Part shown: positions 53,995-63,750 of the stretch, piece by piece
Numbering within the stretch: the stretch's first letter is position 1
How the letters are laid out: each line of letters opens with the position of its first letter
Assembly (NCBI RefSeq): GCF_001682385.1
Contig: NZ_CP016210.1
Coordinates: forward strand, 2,852,001 to 2,916,000
Reading direction: 5' to 3'
DNA: 64,000 bases
Origin: Azoarcus olearius
GTDB lineage: Bacteria > Pseudomonadota > Gammaproteobacteria > Burkholderiales > Rhodocyclaceae
Made by a program: the position numbers and the translations under genes
Notes under the pieces: model-generated
Seen by the model: the letters and a program-made list of their open reading frames with translations, nothing else
What the model was told of the DNA's origin: nothing
Database searches by the model: none

Positions 53995-54684
53995 TCAGTC
54001 GATGTACTTGAGGCCGGCCTTGGCCAGCGGCTCGCGCAGCGAGTACATGTCCAGGCCCAGTTCGCCGGCGGCGAAGCGGGCGCGCTTGGCGGCCTCGTTG
54101 GCTTCGCGCGCTTCGGCGGCGTCGGCCACCTTGGCGGCGACCTCACGCGGCACCACCACCACGCCGTCGTCGTCGGCCACCACCACGTCACCCGGGTTGA
54201 CCACCGCGCCGGCGCACACCACCGGCACATTCACCGAACCCAGCGTGGCACGCACGCAGCCCTTGGCGCTGATGGCGCGCGAGAACACCGGGAACTGCAT
54301 CGCGGTGAGGTCCTTGACGTCGCGCACGCCGGCGTCGGAGATCAGGCCGCGGGCGCCGCGGGCGCGGTAGGACGTCGCCAGCAGATCGCCGAACATGCCG
54401 TCGGTACTGTCGGCGGTGCAGGCCACCACGGCCACGTCGCCGTCCTGCAGCTGCTCGGCGGCGACGTGCAGCATCCAGTTGTCGCCCGGCTGGGCGAGGA
54501 TGGTGACCGCGGTGCCGCACACATAGGCACCCTGGTAGATCGGGCGGATGTAGGGCTTCATCAGCCCGGCGCGACCCATCGCCTCGTGGATGGTGGCGAC
54601 GCCGAACTTGGAGAGGCGCTCGACGGTGGCCTTGTCGGTGCGCTCGATGTTGCGCTTGACGATGCCGAGGTTGTTCACGGACAT
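53995..54684 (-). CDS. ligK: 4-carboxy-4-hydroxy-2-oxoadipate aldolase, LigK/ProA type
   Basis: A 229-residue RraA-fold class II aldolase that splits carboxy-hydroxy-oxoadipate to pyruvate and oxaloacetate. The signature [24 protein letters not shown] (99-122) includes the Arg121-Asp122 pair used for substrate and metal binding. Length is typical. It is followed 2 bases later by the DUF1932 gene. An AGGAGAACAC site precedes the ATG. Confidence 0.92.
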   Translation of the reverse strand: MSVNNLGIVKRNIERTDKATVERLSKFGVATIHEAMGRAGLMKPYIRPIYQGAYVCGTAVTILAQPGDNWMLHVAAEQLQDGDVAVVACTADSTDGMFGDLLATSYRARGARGLISDAGVRDVKDLTAMQFPVFSRAISAKGCVRATLGSVNVPVVCAGAVVNPGDVVVADDDGVVVVPREVAAKVADAAEAREANEAAKRARFAAGELGLDMYSLREPLAKAGLKYID

Positions 54685-54702
54685 GGTGTGTTCTCCTGAG
54701 GC

Positions 54703-55728
54703 TTACAGGCCCTTGGCCTTGAGGGCGGCATCCAGGCGCGGATAGACGCGGCGGGCATTGCCTTCGTAGATCTTGTAGCGGTCTTCGGCGCTGATCGCGG
54801 CAGCCTCGATGTAGCGCTTGGTGTCGTCGTAGTAGTGGCCGGTCTCGGGGTCGATGCCGCGCACGGCACCGATCATCTCGGAGGCGAACAGCACGTTCTC
54901 CACCGGGATCACCTTGGTCAGCAGGTCAATGCCCGGCTGGTGATACACGCAGGTGTCGAAGAAGATGTTGTTCAGCAGGTGATCCTTCAGCAGCGGCTTC
55001 TTGAGTTCCTGCGCCAGGCCGCGGAAACGGCCCCAGTGGTAGGGCACCGCGCCGCCGCCGTGCGGGATCACGAACTTCAGCGTCGGGAAGTCCTTGAACA
55101 GGTCGGAGGTGAGGCACTGCATGAAGGCGGTGGTGTCCGCGTTCAGGTAGTGCGCGCCGGTGGTGTGGAAGCAGCCGTTGCAGCTGGTCGACACGTGCAC
55201 CATCGCCGGGATGTCGTACTCGACCATCTTTTCGTAGATCGGGTACCACTGGCGGTCGGACAGCGGCGGGCTGGTCCAGTGGCCGCCGGACGGGTCCGGG
55301 TTGAGGTTGATGCCGACGAAGCCGAATTCCTTGATGCACTTCTCCAGCTCGGGGATGCAGGTTGCCGGATCGACGCCGGGCGACTGCGGCAGCATGGCCG
55401 CGCCGATGAAGTTGTCCGGGAACAGCTGCGACACGCGGTAGCACAGCTCGTTGCAGATCGCGGCCCAGGTGGAGCTGATGTTGAAGTCGCCGATGTGGTG
55501 CGCCATGAAGCTCGCGCGCGGCGAGAAGATGGTGAGGTCCGAACCGCGTTCCTTCATCAGGCGCAGCTGGTTGGTCTCGATGGTCTCGCGCAGCTCGTCG
55601 TCGGAAATCTTCAGGTCCGACACCTTGGGCATCACGGCCGGATCCTTGATGCCGGCGATCTGCTTGTTGCGCCATTCTTCCAGCGCCTTGGGCGCGGTGG
55701 TGTAGTGGCCGTGGCAATCGATGATCAT
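54703..55728 (-). CDS. ligJ: 4-oxalomesaconate hydratase, LigJ
   Basis: A 341-residue amidohydrolase-superfamily hydratase adding water to 4-oxalomesaconate. Metal ligands H6 and H8 (MIIDCHGHYTT), later histidines in IPAMVHVS and FVIPHGGGAVPYHWGRF, and ASEMIGAVRGIDPETG match LigJ. The ATG at 55728 begins the family sequence with an AAGGA site. An in-frame extension is exporter antisense DNA. It lies 18 bases before ligK. Confidence 0.92.
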   Translation of the reverse strand: MIIDCHGHYTTAPKALEEWRNKQIAGIKDPAVMPKVSDLKISDDELRETIETNQLRLMKERGSDLTIFSPRASFMAHHIGDFNISSTWAAICNELCYRVSQLFPDNFIGAAMLPQSPGVDPATCIPELEKCIKEFGFVGINLNPDPSGGHWTSPPLSDRQWYPIYEKMVEYDIPAMVHVSTSCNGCFHTTGAHYLNADTTAFMQCLTSDLFKDFPTLKFVIPHGGGAVPYHWGRFRGLAQELKKPLLKDHLLNNIFFDTCVYHQPGIDLLTKVIPVENVLFASEMIGAVRGIDPETGHYYDDTKRYIEAAAISAEDRYKIYEGNARRVYPRLDAALKAKGL

Positions 55729-55772
55729 GTTCTGGTCCTTTATCGAATGGGCGTGGATGCGGGCATGGCGCT

Positions 55773-57137
55773 TCAGTGGGCGTGCGCTTCGGCGCGGGTC
55801 GCCCCGGCTTCGTCCGGCGTTTCGGGGTGGGAGGACTGCTTGACCAGCAGCGCGATCGCGGCGATCGCCCCGGGCAGCGCGACCACCATGAAGATCTGGT
55901 CGAAGGCGAGCTGGCGGCGGGACAATTCGGCCACCAGGAAGGAGCCGGCGATGCCGCCGAAGCGGCCGATGCCGAGCATCCAGGCCACGCCCGTGGCGCG
56001 CCCCGCGGTGGGATAGAAGCCGGCGGCGAGCGCGGGCATCGACGACTGCGCGGTGTTCATGATGGTGCCGGCGACGAACACCAGCACCACCAGCGCACCC
56101 ACATTGCCGGCGACCTGGCCGATCGCGTAGATCGACACCGCGGTGAAGGCATAGCCGACGGCGATGATGAAGTTGCCGTTGAAGCGGTCCATCAGCCAGC
56201 CGAAAAACACCGCGCCCACGCCGCCGAGCGGGAACAGCGCGGAGATCAGCGTGGCGTGCTGCGGTTCGAGGCCTGCGTCCTTGAACAGGATCGGCATCCA
56301 GTTGATCAGCGCGTAGAAGATCACCAGCCCCATGAAGTAGGCCAGCCACAGCATCAGCGAGCCGACGCGGTACTCGCGCGAGAACACCACGCCCAGGCCG
56401 CGGCGCCCGTTGGCCGCGGGACGGGTTTCGCTCATCACGAAGCTACCGGCCTGCGCCGCGGTGGCGGAGATGCGGCTCAGCACCGCGCGGATGCGTTCGG
56501 CCGGATAGGCGCGCGCCACCATGTAGCGCACCGATTCCGGCAGCACCAGCACCAGCAGCAGCACCAGCACCAGCGGCGCGATGCCGCCCAGCATCAGCAC
56601 GCTGCGCCAGCCGAAGTGGGGAATCATCCACGAGGCGAGGAAGCCGCCGAAGGCGGCGCCGAGCGGAAAGCCGCAGAACATCGCGTTGGTCAGCATCGCG
56701 CGGCGCTGGTCCGGGCAGTATTCGCTCATCAGCGTCACCGCGTTGGGCATCGCGGCACCCAGGCCGAGCCCGGTGACGAAGCGCATCGCGGTCAGCATCG
56801 TCAGGTCGGCCGCAAAAGCCGACGCAAGGCAGGCGACGCCGAACAGCAGCACCGAGCCCACCAGCACTTCCTTGCGCCCGAAGCGGTCCGCCAGCGGCCC
56901 GGCGGACAGCGCGCCGCCGGCCAGGCCGAACAGCGCGGCGCTCAGCACCGGCGCCAGTGCCGGGCGCGAGACGCCCCATTCATTGATCAGCGACGGCGCG
57001 ATGTAACCGATGGCGGCGGTATCGAAACCATCGAGCAGAACGATGACGAAGCACAGCGCGAACACCGACCACTGGAAGCGCGAGAAGGGATGCTGGTTGA
57101 TGAAAGCCTGCACATCGACAGGCCGCTGCTGATTCAT
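55773..57137 (-). CDS. MFS aromatic acid:H+ symporter, PcaK/PmdK type
   Basis: A 454-residue permease of the AAHS family with twelve hydrophobic segments. VLLDGFDTAAIGYIAPSLINEWG (32-54) carries the DGFD motif essential in PcaK; GPLADRFGRKEVLVG is the loop 2-3 MFS motif. Its place between galD and ligJ marks it as an importer of protocatechuate, 4-hydroxybenzoate or a related acid. Confidence 0.88.
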   Translation of the reverse strand: MNQQRPVDVQAFINQHPFSRFQWSVFALCFVIVLLDGFDTAAIGYIAPSLINEWGVSRPALAPVLSAALFGLAGGALSAGPLADRFGRKEVLVGSVLLFGVACLASAFAADLTMLTAMRFVTGLGLGAAMPNAVTLMSEYCPDQRRAMLTNAMFCGFPLGAAFGGFLASWMIPHFGWRSVLMLGGIAPLVLVLLLVLVLPESVRYMVARAYPAERIRAVLSRISATAAQAGSFVMSETRPAANGRRGLGVVFSREYRVGSLMLWLAYFMGLVIFYALINWMPILFKDAGLEPQHATLISALFPLGGVGAVFFGWLMDRFNGNFIIAVGYAFTAVSIYAIGQVAGNVGALVVLVFVAGTIMNTAQSSMPALAAGFYPTAGRATGVAWMLGIGRFGGIAGSFLVAELSRRQLAFDQIFMVVALPGAIAAIALLVKQSSHPETPDEAGATRAEAHAH

Positions 57138-57255
57138 TACGCGTCTCCGAAAGCGTGATGGGTGAAGGGCGCTCTTCGGCGCCTCGCAGGCCCGCCGCGG
57201 CGGCGGACCCCTCGGGCTTGGGTGTGGATCGAATTCGTGCGGCGGGTGCGCTCCG

Positions 57256-58338
57256 TCAGTCCGGCCAGACCGCCGCCGGCACCATCACCTCGCCGCGCAT
57301 GATCAGGCGGGCGGTGCGCAGCAGCGCGGCGCGCGTCACGTTTTGCGGGTCGGCCGGGTCGAGTTCCAGCTCCACCGAGAATTCGCCGGTGGGATGTTCC
57401 ACCGACACGGTCTTGACGTTGCCGGCCGGCACCTGCGCGATGCCCTCGGTGACCGCGCCCTTGAGCACGCAGGCGGTGGCCACGGTGACCGCGGCGAGCA
57501 CGCCGATCGCGTCGTGGCACACATGCGGGATGAAGCTGCGCGTGGCCAAGCTGCCGCCGTGCTGCGGCGGCGCCACCAGGGTCATCTTGGGATAGTTCTT
57601 CGCCGTCACGTCGCCCAGCCCCATGGCGTGACCGCAGGCGATGCGCAAGCGCTCGATGCGGGCCTTGAGTTCGGTGTCGGCGTTCAGCTCGGCCACGCTC
57701 TCGTAGCCGCTGCGGCCCACGTCCGCGGCCTTGAAGATCACCAGCGGCATGCCGTTGTCGATGCAGGTGACTTCGACGCCGTCGATCACGTCGCGCACCT
57801 TGCCCGTGGGCAGCAGGCCGGAGCACACCGAGCCGGCGGTATCGAGGAAGTTGATCGTGACCGGCGCCGAGCTGCCCGGCACGCCGTCGATGCGGGCATC
57901 GCCCTCGTAGCTCACCACCCCGCCGGGCGTGTGCACGGTGATGTCGCACTGCATGTCGGTGTTAAGCGTCAGCACGCGGAAGGTGGAGGTCTCGCCCTGC
58001 GCCTTCACCATGCCGGTTTCCAGCGCGAAGGGCACCACCGCGGCGAGCATGTTGCCGCAGTTGGGCGTGGTATCCACGGTGTCCTTGTCCGGCTGCAGCT
58101 GCGCGAACAGGAAGTCGAGATCGACGCCCGGCTGGCTGCCCGGCCGCACGATGCCGACCTTGCTGGTAAGCGGGTGGGCGCCGCCCAGCCCGTCGATCTG
58201 GCGCCGGTCCGGCGACCCCATCACCGCGAGCAGGACACGATCACGCGTCGGCACATCGGCGGGCAGGTCCGATTCCTTGAAGAAGGGACCGCGCGAGGTG
58301 CCGCCGCGCATGAAGAGAGTGGGAACAGGCTTTTGCAT
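57256..58338 (-). CDS. galD: 4-oxalomesaconate tautomerase, GalD/PrpF family
   Basis: A 360-residue PrpF-fold isomerase. MRGGTSRGPFF (10-20), DTTPNC94GNMLAAV and GLGDVTAKNYPKM are family motifs; C94 lies where PrpF has its active-site cysteine. In this pathway it converts the LigI product to the keto/enol form used by the hydratase. First gene of the operon; the ATG at 58338 is 118 bases upstream of the next gene's start region and 53 bases from the LysR operator. Confidence 0.88.
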   Translation of the reverse strand: MQKPVPTLFMRGGTSRGPFFKESDLPADVPTRDRVLLAVMGSPDRRQIDGLGGAHPLTSKVGIVRPGSQPGVDLDFLFAQLQPDKDTVDTTPNCGNMLAAVVPFALETGMVKAQGETSTFRVLTLNTDMQCDITVHTPGGVVSYEGDARIDGVPGSSAPVTINFLDTAGSVCSGLLPTGKVRDVIDGVEVTCIDNGMPLVIFKAADVGRSGYESVAELNADTELKARIERLRIACGHAMGLGDVTAKNYPKMTLVAPPQHGGSLATRSFIPHVCHDAIGVLAAVTVATACVLKGAVTEGIAQVPAGNVKTVSVEHPTGEFSVELELDPADPQNVTRAALLRTARLIMRGEVMVPAAVWPD

Positions 58339-58390
58339 GAGCGCATTCTCACGATGCCGCCCTCCCCACAATAGAAGGCAAACGCTCTAG

Positions 58391-58427
58391 CAGCTATCTC
58401 GGTTTGCGATAACCGCACCCCAGCTAT
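58391..58427. promoter_or_regulatory. LysR-type operator (site 2), upstream of the lig operon
   Basis: CAGCTAT (58391-58397), 11 bases, ATAACCG (58409-58415) is a 5-of-7 inverted repeat of the same type as sites 1 and 3. A second CAGCTAT (58421-58427) lies 30 bases, about three helical turns, away. It is placed 53-89 bases before galD. GGTTTGCGATA here resembles GCTTTGCGATA at site 3. Confidence 0.65.
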
Positions 58428-58459
58428 TCACCGATACGTAGTCCGAAAGACAGAGCGGC

Positions 58460-59701
58460 CTAGCGCGGCGTGTCCGCCGTGCCCCCGTCCGCCGCGGTTT
58501 CGCGCGCGGTAGCCGCGGCGCCCGCGTCGATCGCGCGCGGCACCAGCACCCACGCCACCGCCGCGATCGCGACGCTCCAGAAGCCCAGCCCGTGGGTGAG
58601 CGGCCACACCCCCTCGCCCATGTGGCTGCCCAGCCACAGCCCCATCGCAAAGGTGGTCACCATCATCAGGAAACCGCTCAGCGCGGAGGCCGCCCCGGCT
58701 GCGCGCGGAAACGGCGCCACCGCGCCGCTCTGCCCGCAGGGTTGGTGGATGCCGTGCCCCAGCATGTAGATCAGGAAGGGCAGCAGGATGCTCCACACCT
58801 CGCGCAGCCCGAGCAGCGCCAGCCCGGCGACCAGGCCACCGCCGCTCAGCGTCAGCAAACCGCCCACCGCCACCGTGCGGCGCAGCCCCAGACGGCCGAG
58901 CAGGCGGCGGCACAGGAAAGTGCCGCTGATGTAGGCGATCGAGGTCGTCAGCATCACCGCACCGTAGCCGATGCGGCTGAGCCCCAGCACCTTGATGAAC
59001 ACGAAGGACGACGAGGCCAGGAAGGTGAACAGGCCCGCGTACGAAAACGCCGACAGCAGCCCGAACGCCCGGAACGCCGGATGGGCGAGGATGCCGGCCC
59101 AGGTGCGCAGCAACGTGCGCGGATGCAGCGCCTGGGGGTTGCGCGCCGGCAAGGGTTCGACGAAGCGCGTGGCGACCAGCGCCAGCGTCCCCGCGCCCAC
59201 CAGCGCCAGCGACAGCAGCGTGGCGCGCCAGCCGAGGAATTCGGCAATGATGCCGCCGACCGGGGCGCTGAGGCAGGCGAGCACGCCCAGCCCGGTCTGC
59301 CCCTTGCTCATCACCCGCGGCCCCAGTTCGGGCGAATAGAGGTCGCGCACCATGGCGCGCGCGCACATCACCGCCGCGCCCATCGCCGCGCCCTGCACCA
59401 CCCGCCACGCGATCAGCGCCTCCATCGAGCCGGCGGCGCTGCTGCCCACCGCGGCCACGGTATAGGCGACGAGCCCGGCCAGCAGCACCGGACGGCGGCC
59501 GTAGCGGTCGGACAGCGGCCCCCACACCAGCTGCGAGGCACCGAACGCCAGCAACAGCGCGGCCAGCGTGAACTGCGCCTGCTGCAGCGGCGCGCCGAAG
59601 GCTTCGGTGATCGCCGGCAGCGCCGGCAGGTAGAGGTCGGTGGTCAGCGGCTGGATGCCCAGCAGCAGCGACAGCAGCGCGACGACGAGAGCGGGATTCA
59701 T
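58460..59701 (-). CDS. MFS drug-resistance-type transporter, Bcr/CflA family
   Basis: A 413-residue MFS pump with twelve hydrophobic segments. LLLGIQPLTTDLYLPALPAITEAFG (16-40) is the Bcr/CflA N-terminus and LVWGPLSDRYGRRPVLLAG the MFS loop motif. Near 320, GHGIHQPCGQSGAVAPFPRAAGAASALSGFLMM carries the C-terminal half of the family signature. It may expel toxic aromatics. It is flanked by the galD promoter region and the divergent regulator. Confidence 0.85.
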   Translation of the reverse strand: MNPALVVALLSLLLGIQPLTTDLYLPALPAITEAFGAPLQQAQFTLAALLLAFGASQLVWGPLSDRYGRRPVLLAGLVAYTVAAVGSSAAGSMEALIAWRVVQGAAMGAAVMCARAMVRDLYSPELGPRVMSKGQTGLGVLACLSAPVGGIIAEFLGWRATLLSLALVGAGTLALVATRFVEPLPARNPQALHPRTLLRTWAGILAHPAFRAFGLLSAFSYAGLFTFLASSSFVFIKVLGLSRIGYGAVMLTTSIAYISGTFLCRRLLGRLGLRRTVAVGGLLTLSGGGLVAGLALLGLREVWSILLPFLIYMLGHGIHQPCGQSGAVAPFPRAAGAASALSGFLMMVTTFAMGLWLGSHMGEGVWPLTHGLGFWSVAIAAVAWVLVPRAIDAGAAATARETAADGGTADTPR

Positions 59702-59914
59702 GATGGGGATGGAATACGTTGTAGTCGTTATCGAAGGCCGCGTGCGATCGGTCGGCGCGGCGGGGCCCTATGCTGCCGGAAAAGCGGCGCCGGATGCGAG
59801 CCGGCGTACGCGGGCCGCGGCCGAAGCCGCGCCGCGGATGACAACGGCACGCGCGAGGGAATCCGTCCCCATCATGGGGCAGGCCCCCGCTGCCGACCGC
59901 CTGCCGGCGCGATA

Positions 59915-59941
59915 TCAGCTATGCCGCTTTGCGATAGCTGA
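59915..59941. promoter_or_regulatory. LysR-type operator (site 3), upstream of the ligR-like gene
   Basis: TCAGCTAT (59915-59922), 11 bases, ATAGCTGA (59934-59941): a perfect 8-base inverted repeat with a T-N11-A core, 33 bases before the regulator start. This is the best of the three sites, as expected for autoregulation. Confidence 0.75.
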
Positions 59942-59973
59942 CCCGCCGGACGGCTGCGCGCTACACTGGCCGC

Positions 59974-60870
59974 ATGGACCTGAAGCAACTCGAATACTTC
60001 GTGCGCGTGGCCGAACTCGGCAGCTTCACGCGTGCCTCGATCGCGCTCGACATCGCCCAGCCGGCGCTGTCGCGCCAGGTGCGGCTGCTGGAAGTGGAGC
60101 TGCACCAGAACCTGCTGGTGCGCAACGGCCGCGGCGTCACGCTCACCGAGGCGGGCAAGGTGCTGCTGGAGCACAGCCGCGGCGTGCTGCACCAGATCGA
60201 GCGCATCCGCGAGGAGCTGGAGCGGGTGCGCGGCACGCCGTCGGGCCGGGTCGCGGTGGGCTTGCCGCCCAGCCTGTCGCGCGTGCTGACGGTGCCGGTG
60301 ACGCGCGAATTCCGCGCGCGCATGCCCGGCGCCACGCTGTCGATCACCGAAGGGCTGTCGGTGACCATGCGCGAGGCGCTGATGAACGGCCGGCTCGACA
60401 TCGCCCTGCTCTACAACGCCGTGCCCTCCACCGACATCGACCTGTTCCCGCTGCTCGACGAACCGCTGTTCCTCGTCCAGCGCGCCGATCACGGCAGCAC
60501 CGCGCCCATCCCGCTGCGCGAACTCGCGGACCATCCGCTGGTGATCCCGAGCCGCCCCAATGCGCTGCGCATGCTGGTGGAAACCGAACTCGCCAACCTC
60601 GGCTGCCGGCCGCGGATCGCGATCGAGATCGACGGCGTGGCGCCGATCCTCGGCCTGGTGGCCGATGGCCTGGGCAGCGCGGTGCTGTCGATGAACGCGG
60701 TCGCCACCTCGGCCAAGGCGGCCGAATTCGTCGTGCGTCCCTTCATCGAGCCCGGGCTGCAGTCCAGGCTGTCGATGGCGGCCAGCTCGCGCCGGCCGAC
60801 CACCGGCACCCAGCAGGCCATGCTCGAACTGCTGCGCGAAATCGCCCCCCGCCTGATCACGCCGGCATGA
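59974..60870 (+). CDS. ligR: LysR-family regulator of protocatechuate 4,5-cleavage, LigR-like
   Basis: A 298-residue LysR protein. MDLKQLEYFVRVAELGSFTRASIALDIAQPALSRQVRLLEVELHQ spans the helix-turn-helix (1-46). The effector domain follows, with SITEGLSVTMREALMNGRLDIALLYN. The Nac/Cbl-like sequence and location next to the lig genes suggest that it senses protocatechuate or gallate and activates galD-ligC. It carries the best copy of the shared operator in its own promoter. Confidence 0.82.
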   Translation: MDLKQLEYFVRVAELGSFTRASIALDIAQPALSRQVRLLEVELHQNLLVRNGRGVTLTEAGKVLLEHSRGVLHQIERIREELERVRGTPSGRVAVGLPPSLSRVLTVPVTREFRARMPGATLSITEGLSVTMREALMNGRLDIALLYNAVPSTDIDLFPLLDEPLFLVQRADHGSTAPIPLRELADHPLVIPSRPNALRMLVETELANLGCRPRIAIEIDGVAPILGLVADGLGSAVLSMNAVATSAKAAEFVVRPFIEPGLQSRLSMAASSRRPTTGTQQAMLELLREIAPRLITPA

Positions 60871-61074
60871 TCGCCGCCATGCGGGCGGAATGCCGCAGAT
60901 GTCACGGCGGCCCTCAAGAAATCGCAAAACCATTCCGCTAAAGCAGCCGTCGCCCCTGTCGGGGCCGCGAAACTCTGTGGTAAAAACCCGAGCGGCCGAC
61001 GGCATCGCACGCTGCCGGACCCCATACAAAATCACAAAAGCCGCCGCCCGCGCGGGCGGTTGGAGGAGAACGCG

Positions 61075-62727
61075 ATGAAGCACACAGGCACCGCCACGCG
61101 CGGCGGCAATCTATCCGTACGCACCCTGCTCTACCTCGCCATCGGCATGCAGATCGTGCTGGCACTGGTGATCGGACTACTCGGCGTGCGCGGCATGTAT
61201 TCCACGCTGAACGGGCTGGACAACGTCTACACCGCGCGCGTGATCCCGCTGCGCGATCTGAAGGTGATTTCCGACGAATACGCGGTGGCGGTGGTCAACG
61301 CCACCCAGAAGGTGCGCGACGGCACGGTGACGCCGGAAGACGGCGCCGCCGCGATGGAAGGCGCGCAGAAGCTGATCGCGGAGAAGTGGAAGACCTACCG
61401 CAGCGGCCAGCTCTCGGCGCGCGAGCGCGAGCTGGCCGACGCCGCCGAACCGCTGATGGCGAAGGGCAACGAGCTGATCGCCACGCTGGTGGACCGGCTC
61501 AAGCTCGGCGCCCTGTCCGAGGTGCACGCCACCGCCGAACGCCTGCTCTACCCCACGATGGACCCGATCACCGCGGCGATCCGCGAGCTGATCGAGTTGC
61601 AGCTCGACCTCGCGCGGCAGGGCTACGAAGCCGAACAGAGCGGCTTCAACCAGGCGGTGCTGGTGATGCTGGCCTTCATCGTCGGCGCCGCCGCGCTGTC
61701 GGGCGTGGGCGGCTTCGTGTTCGCGCGCAACTTCCTGATGCGCCCGCTGGACGACGCCCGCCGCTTCGCCAACGACATCGCCGCGGGCAATCTCGGCACC
61801 AGCATCCAGATCCATCGCGATGACGAGATCGGCAGCCTCGCCGCCGCCCTGCAGAAGATGCAGCAGGAACTGCGCAGCATGGTGCGGATGATCCAGGACA
61901 ACGCCGAGCGCATCGCTGCCGCAAGCGAGAACCTGGCCGGCAACACCGGCGAAATCTCGCGCGCCACCGAGCAGCAGTCGAGCGCCGCGGAGGCGATCGC
62001 GGCGGCAATCGAGCAGATGACGACCTCGATCAACCATGTGTCGGCCTTCACCGCGGATGCGCGCGGCATCGCCACCGAATCCGGCAACACCTCGCGCGCC
62101 GGCGCCGAGGTGATCCAGCGCGTGGTGCACGACATCGAGCGCGTCGCGCAGTCGGTGGATCAATCCGCCGCAGCGATCCGCACGCTGGGCCAGCGCTCCA
62201 AGGAGATCGCCTCGGTGGTCACCGTGATCAAGGAAGTGGCGGACCAGACCAACCTGCTCGCGCTCAACGCGGCAATCGAGGCCGCGCGCGCCGGCGAACA
62301 GGGCCGCGGCTTCGCGGTGGTGGCGGACGAGGTGCGCAAGCTCGCCGAACGCACCGCCGCCTCCACCGAGGACATCGCGCGCATCGTCGGCCTGATCACC
62401 TCCGGCACCGACTCCGCGGTGCGGGCGATGGACGAACAGGTGGCCGGGGTGCAGGCCAGCGTCACGCTGGCGGCCGAGGCGGGCGAAGCGATCGGACGCA
62501 TCAAGTCCTCGTCGGAACAGGTGGTGTCCACGGTCAGCGACGTTTCCGCCGCGCTTGCCGAGCAATCGACCACCAGTACCGAGATTGCCCGCGGCATCGA
62601 GGACATCGCCCAGATGAGCGGCCGCAACAGCCAGTCCGCGCGCGAAGTGGCGGGCGCGACGCGCGAACTCGCCGGGCTTTCGCAGGAACTGCGCAACACC
62701 GTGCAGCGCTTCCGCATCGCCGGCTGA
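61075..62727 (+). CDS. Methyl-accepting chemotaxis protein with 4-helix-bundle sensor
   Basis: A 550-residue chemoreceptor. The first membrane segment is about 18-40, a periplasmic four-helix-bundle sensor about 45-190, the second membrane segment about 195-220, then HAMP ([22 protein letters not shown]) and the signalling hairpin whose tip is [47 protein letters not shown] lies 7 bases before the ATG at 61075. The C-terminus has no NWETF-type CheR tether. The neighbouring catabolic regulon suggests an aromatic acid as attractant, which is inference. Confidence 0.9.
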   Translation: MKHTGTATRGGNLSVRTLLYLAIGMQIVLALVIGLLGVRGMYSTLNGLDNVYTARVIPLRDLKVISDEYAVAVVNATQKVRDGTVTPEDGAAAMEGAQKLIAEKWKTYRSGQLSARERELADAAEPLMAKGNELIATLVDRLKLGALSEVHATAERLLYPTMDPITAAIRELIELQLDLARQGYEAEQSGFNQAVLVMLAFIVGAAALSGVGGFVFARNFLMRPLDDARRFANDIAAGNLGTSIQIHRDDEIGSLAAALQKMQQELRSMVRMIQDNAERIAAASENLAGNTGEISRATEQQSSAAEAIAAAIEQMTTSINHVSAFTADARGIATESGNTSRAGAEVIQRVVHDIERVAQSVDQSAAAIRTLGQRSKEIASVVTVIKEVADQTNLLALNAAIEAARAGEQGRGFAVVADEVRKLAERTAASTEDIARIVGLITSGTDSAVRAMDEQVAGVQASVTLAAEAGEAIGRIKSSSEQVVSTVSDVSAALAEQSTTSTEIARGIEDIAQMSGRNSQSAREVAGATRELAGLSQELRNTVQRFRIAG

Positions 62728-62750
62728 AACCGGCGGTCGCGCAAAAAGCA

Positions 62751-62787
62751 ACGGCCCCCGCGGGCAACTCGCGGGGGCCGTTTCGTT
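62751..62787. terminator. Rho-independent terminator between convergent genes
   Basis: AACGGCCCCCGCG (62751-62763) and CGCGGGGGCCGTT (62770-62782) form a perfect 13-base stem with a 6-base loop, followed by TCGTTT. It ends the chemoreceptor transcript and probably that of the peroxidase on the other strand. Confidence 0.82.
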
Positions 62788-62796
62788 TGCCGTGGA

Positions 62797-63678
62797 TCAG
62801 CGGCCGATCAGGCGCAGGTCGAGCCGGCCCTCGCGCAGCGGCGGGCACCAGTAGTAGCCGCCGGTGGTGGGCTTGCTGAAGCCGAACAGCGCATCGGCGA
62901 TGCCGTCGTCCAGCCCCGCCATGCGCCGCATCTGGACCTCGTAGGCGTCCAGCGAGCGGCCGAAGGCGACGAACAGCAGGCCGGCGGCGCCGCCTTCGGC
63001 CCACGGCATCGAGCGGCGCAGCACGAAGGCCTCGGGATCGAAGCTCTCCTGCGCGGTGCGCTTGACGTGGGCCGAAGGCGGCGCGTCGTCCAGTTCCTCG
63101 TTGTCGCTCTTGCGCCGGCCCATCACATGGTCCTGCGCCGCGGGCGGCAGCGCGGCGAAACGATCGAGGTCGTGCGTCCAGTGCTGCACGGCGACGAAGC
63201 TGGAGCCGTCCTCGCCCGCCGCGGCGCCGGTCACGAAGGCGGCCGCCACGGCGTCCTCACCCTGCGGGTTTTCGGTGCCGTCCTCGTAGCCGGTCAGGTC
63301 GCGCCCGGTGTCATAGACGAAGGTGTCGGTGGCCAGTTCGAGCCGCAGCGCCGGTGCCACTGCCGCCTGCAGCGCGCGGGCGCGATGCAGCAATTCGCCG
63401 CGATCGCTGCCGCGCAGCCAGCACCACAGCGCGTGCTGGGTGGAGGGCACATCCACGCCCGCGCCGGACAAGGCCGGGAAGGTGCGCAGCGCGGCGACGC
63501 GGCCGTCGAGCGCATGCACCAGCGATTCACCCAGCCCCGCCACGCTGCGGTCGCCATCGACCAGCGGCAGCAGCGCATCGAGCGCCGCGGGCAGGCCCTG
63601 CGGCTCCGCAATTGAAAAGAACAGGTGACGTGCGAGCGGCGGCAGCGGCGCAAGGATGCCGGACTGGAAAGGGTTCAT
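62797..63678 (-). CDS. Dyp-type heme peroxidase
   Basis: A 293-residue dye-decolourising peroxidase of the YfeX-like class. The distal Asp133 lies in GYEDGTENP; the proximal heme ligand H204 is in SAHVKRTAQ, with MPWAEGGAAGLLFVAFGRSLDAYEVQMRRM toward the end. There is no Tat signal, so it is cytoplasmic or packaged in an encapsulin; no encapsulin gene is seen. It can oxidise phenolic and dye-like substrates with peroxide, which suits a lignin-aromatic context. Confidence 0.9.
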   Translation of the reverse strand: MNPFQSGILAPLPPLARHLFFSIAEPQGLPAALDALLPLVDGDRSVAGLGESLVHALDGRVAALRTFPALSGAGVDVPSTQHALWCWLRGSDRGELLHRARALQAAVAPALRLELATDTFVYDTGRDLTGYEDGTENPQGEDAVAAAFVTGAAAGEDGSSFVAVQHWTHDLDRFAALPPAAQDHVMGRRKSDNEELDDAPPSAHVKRTAQESFDPEAFVLRRSMPWAEGGAAGLLFVAFGRSLDAYEVQMRRMAGLDDGIADALFGFSKPTTGGYYWCPPLREGRLDLRLIGR

Positions 63679-63750
63679 GGCAGCTCCGTGGTTCTCGTGG
63701 TTCTGGAAAACGTGATCTTACTAGCGGCGTGCGTCTGGCTGGCGCGCCGC

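Noticed and set aside
60960-61010. Possible sigma-28 promoter before the chemoreceptor gene (TAAA then GCCGA)
   Set aside because: The spacing is only 10 bases rather than 15, so it does not fit the FliA consensus.
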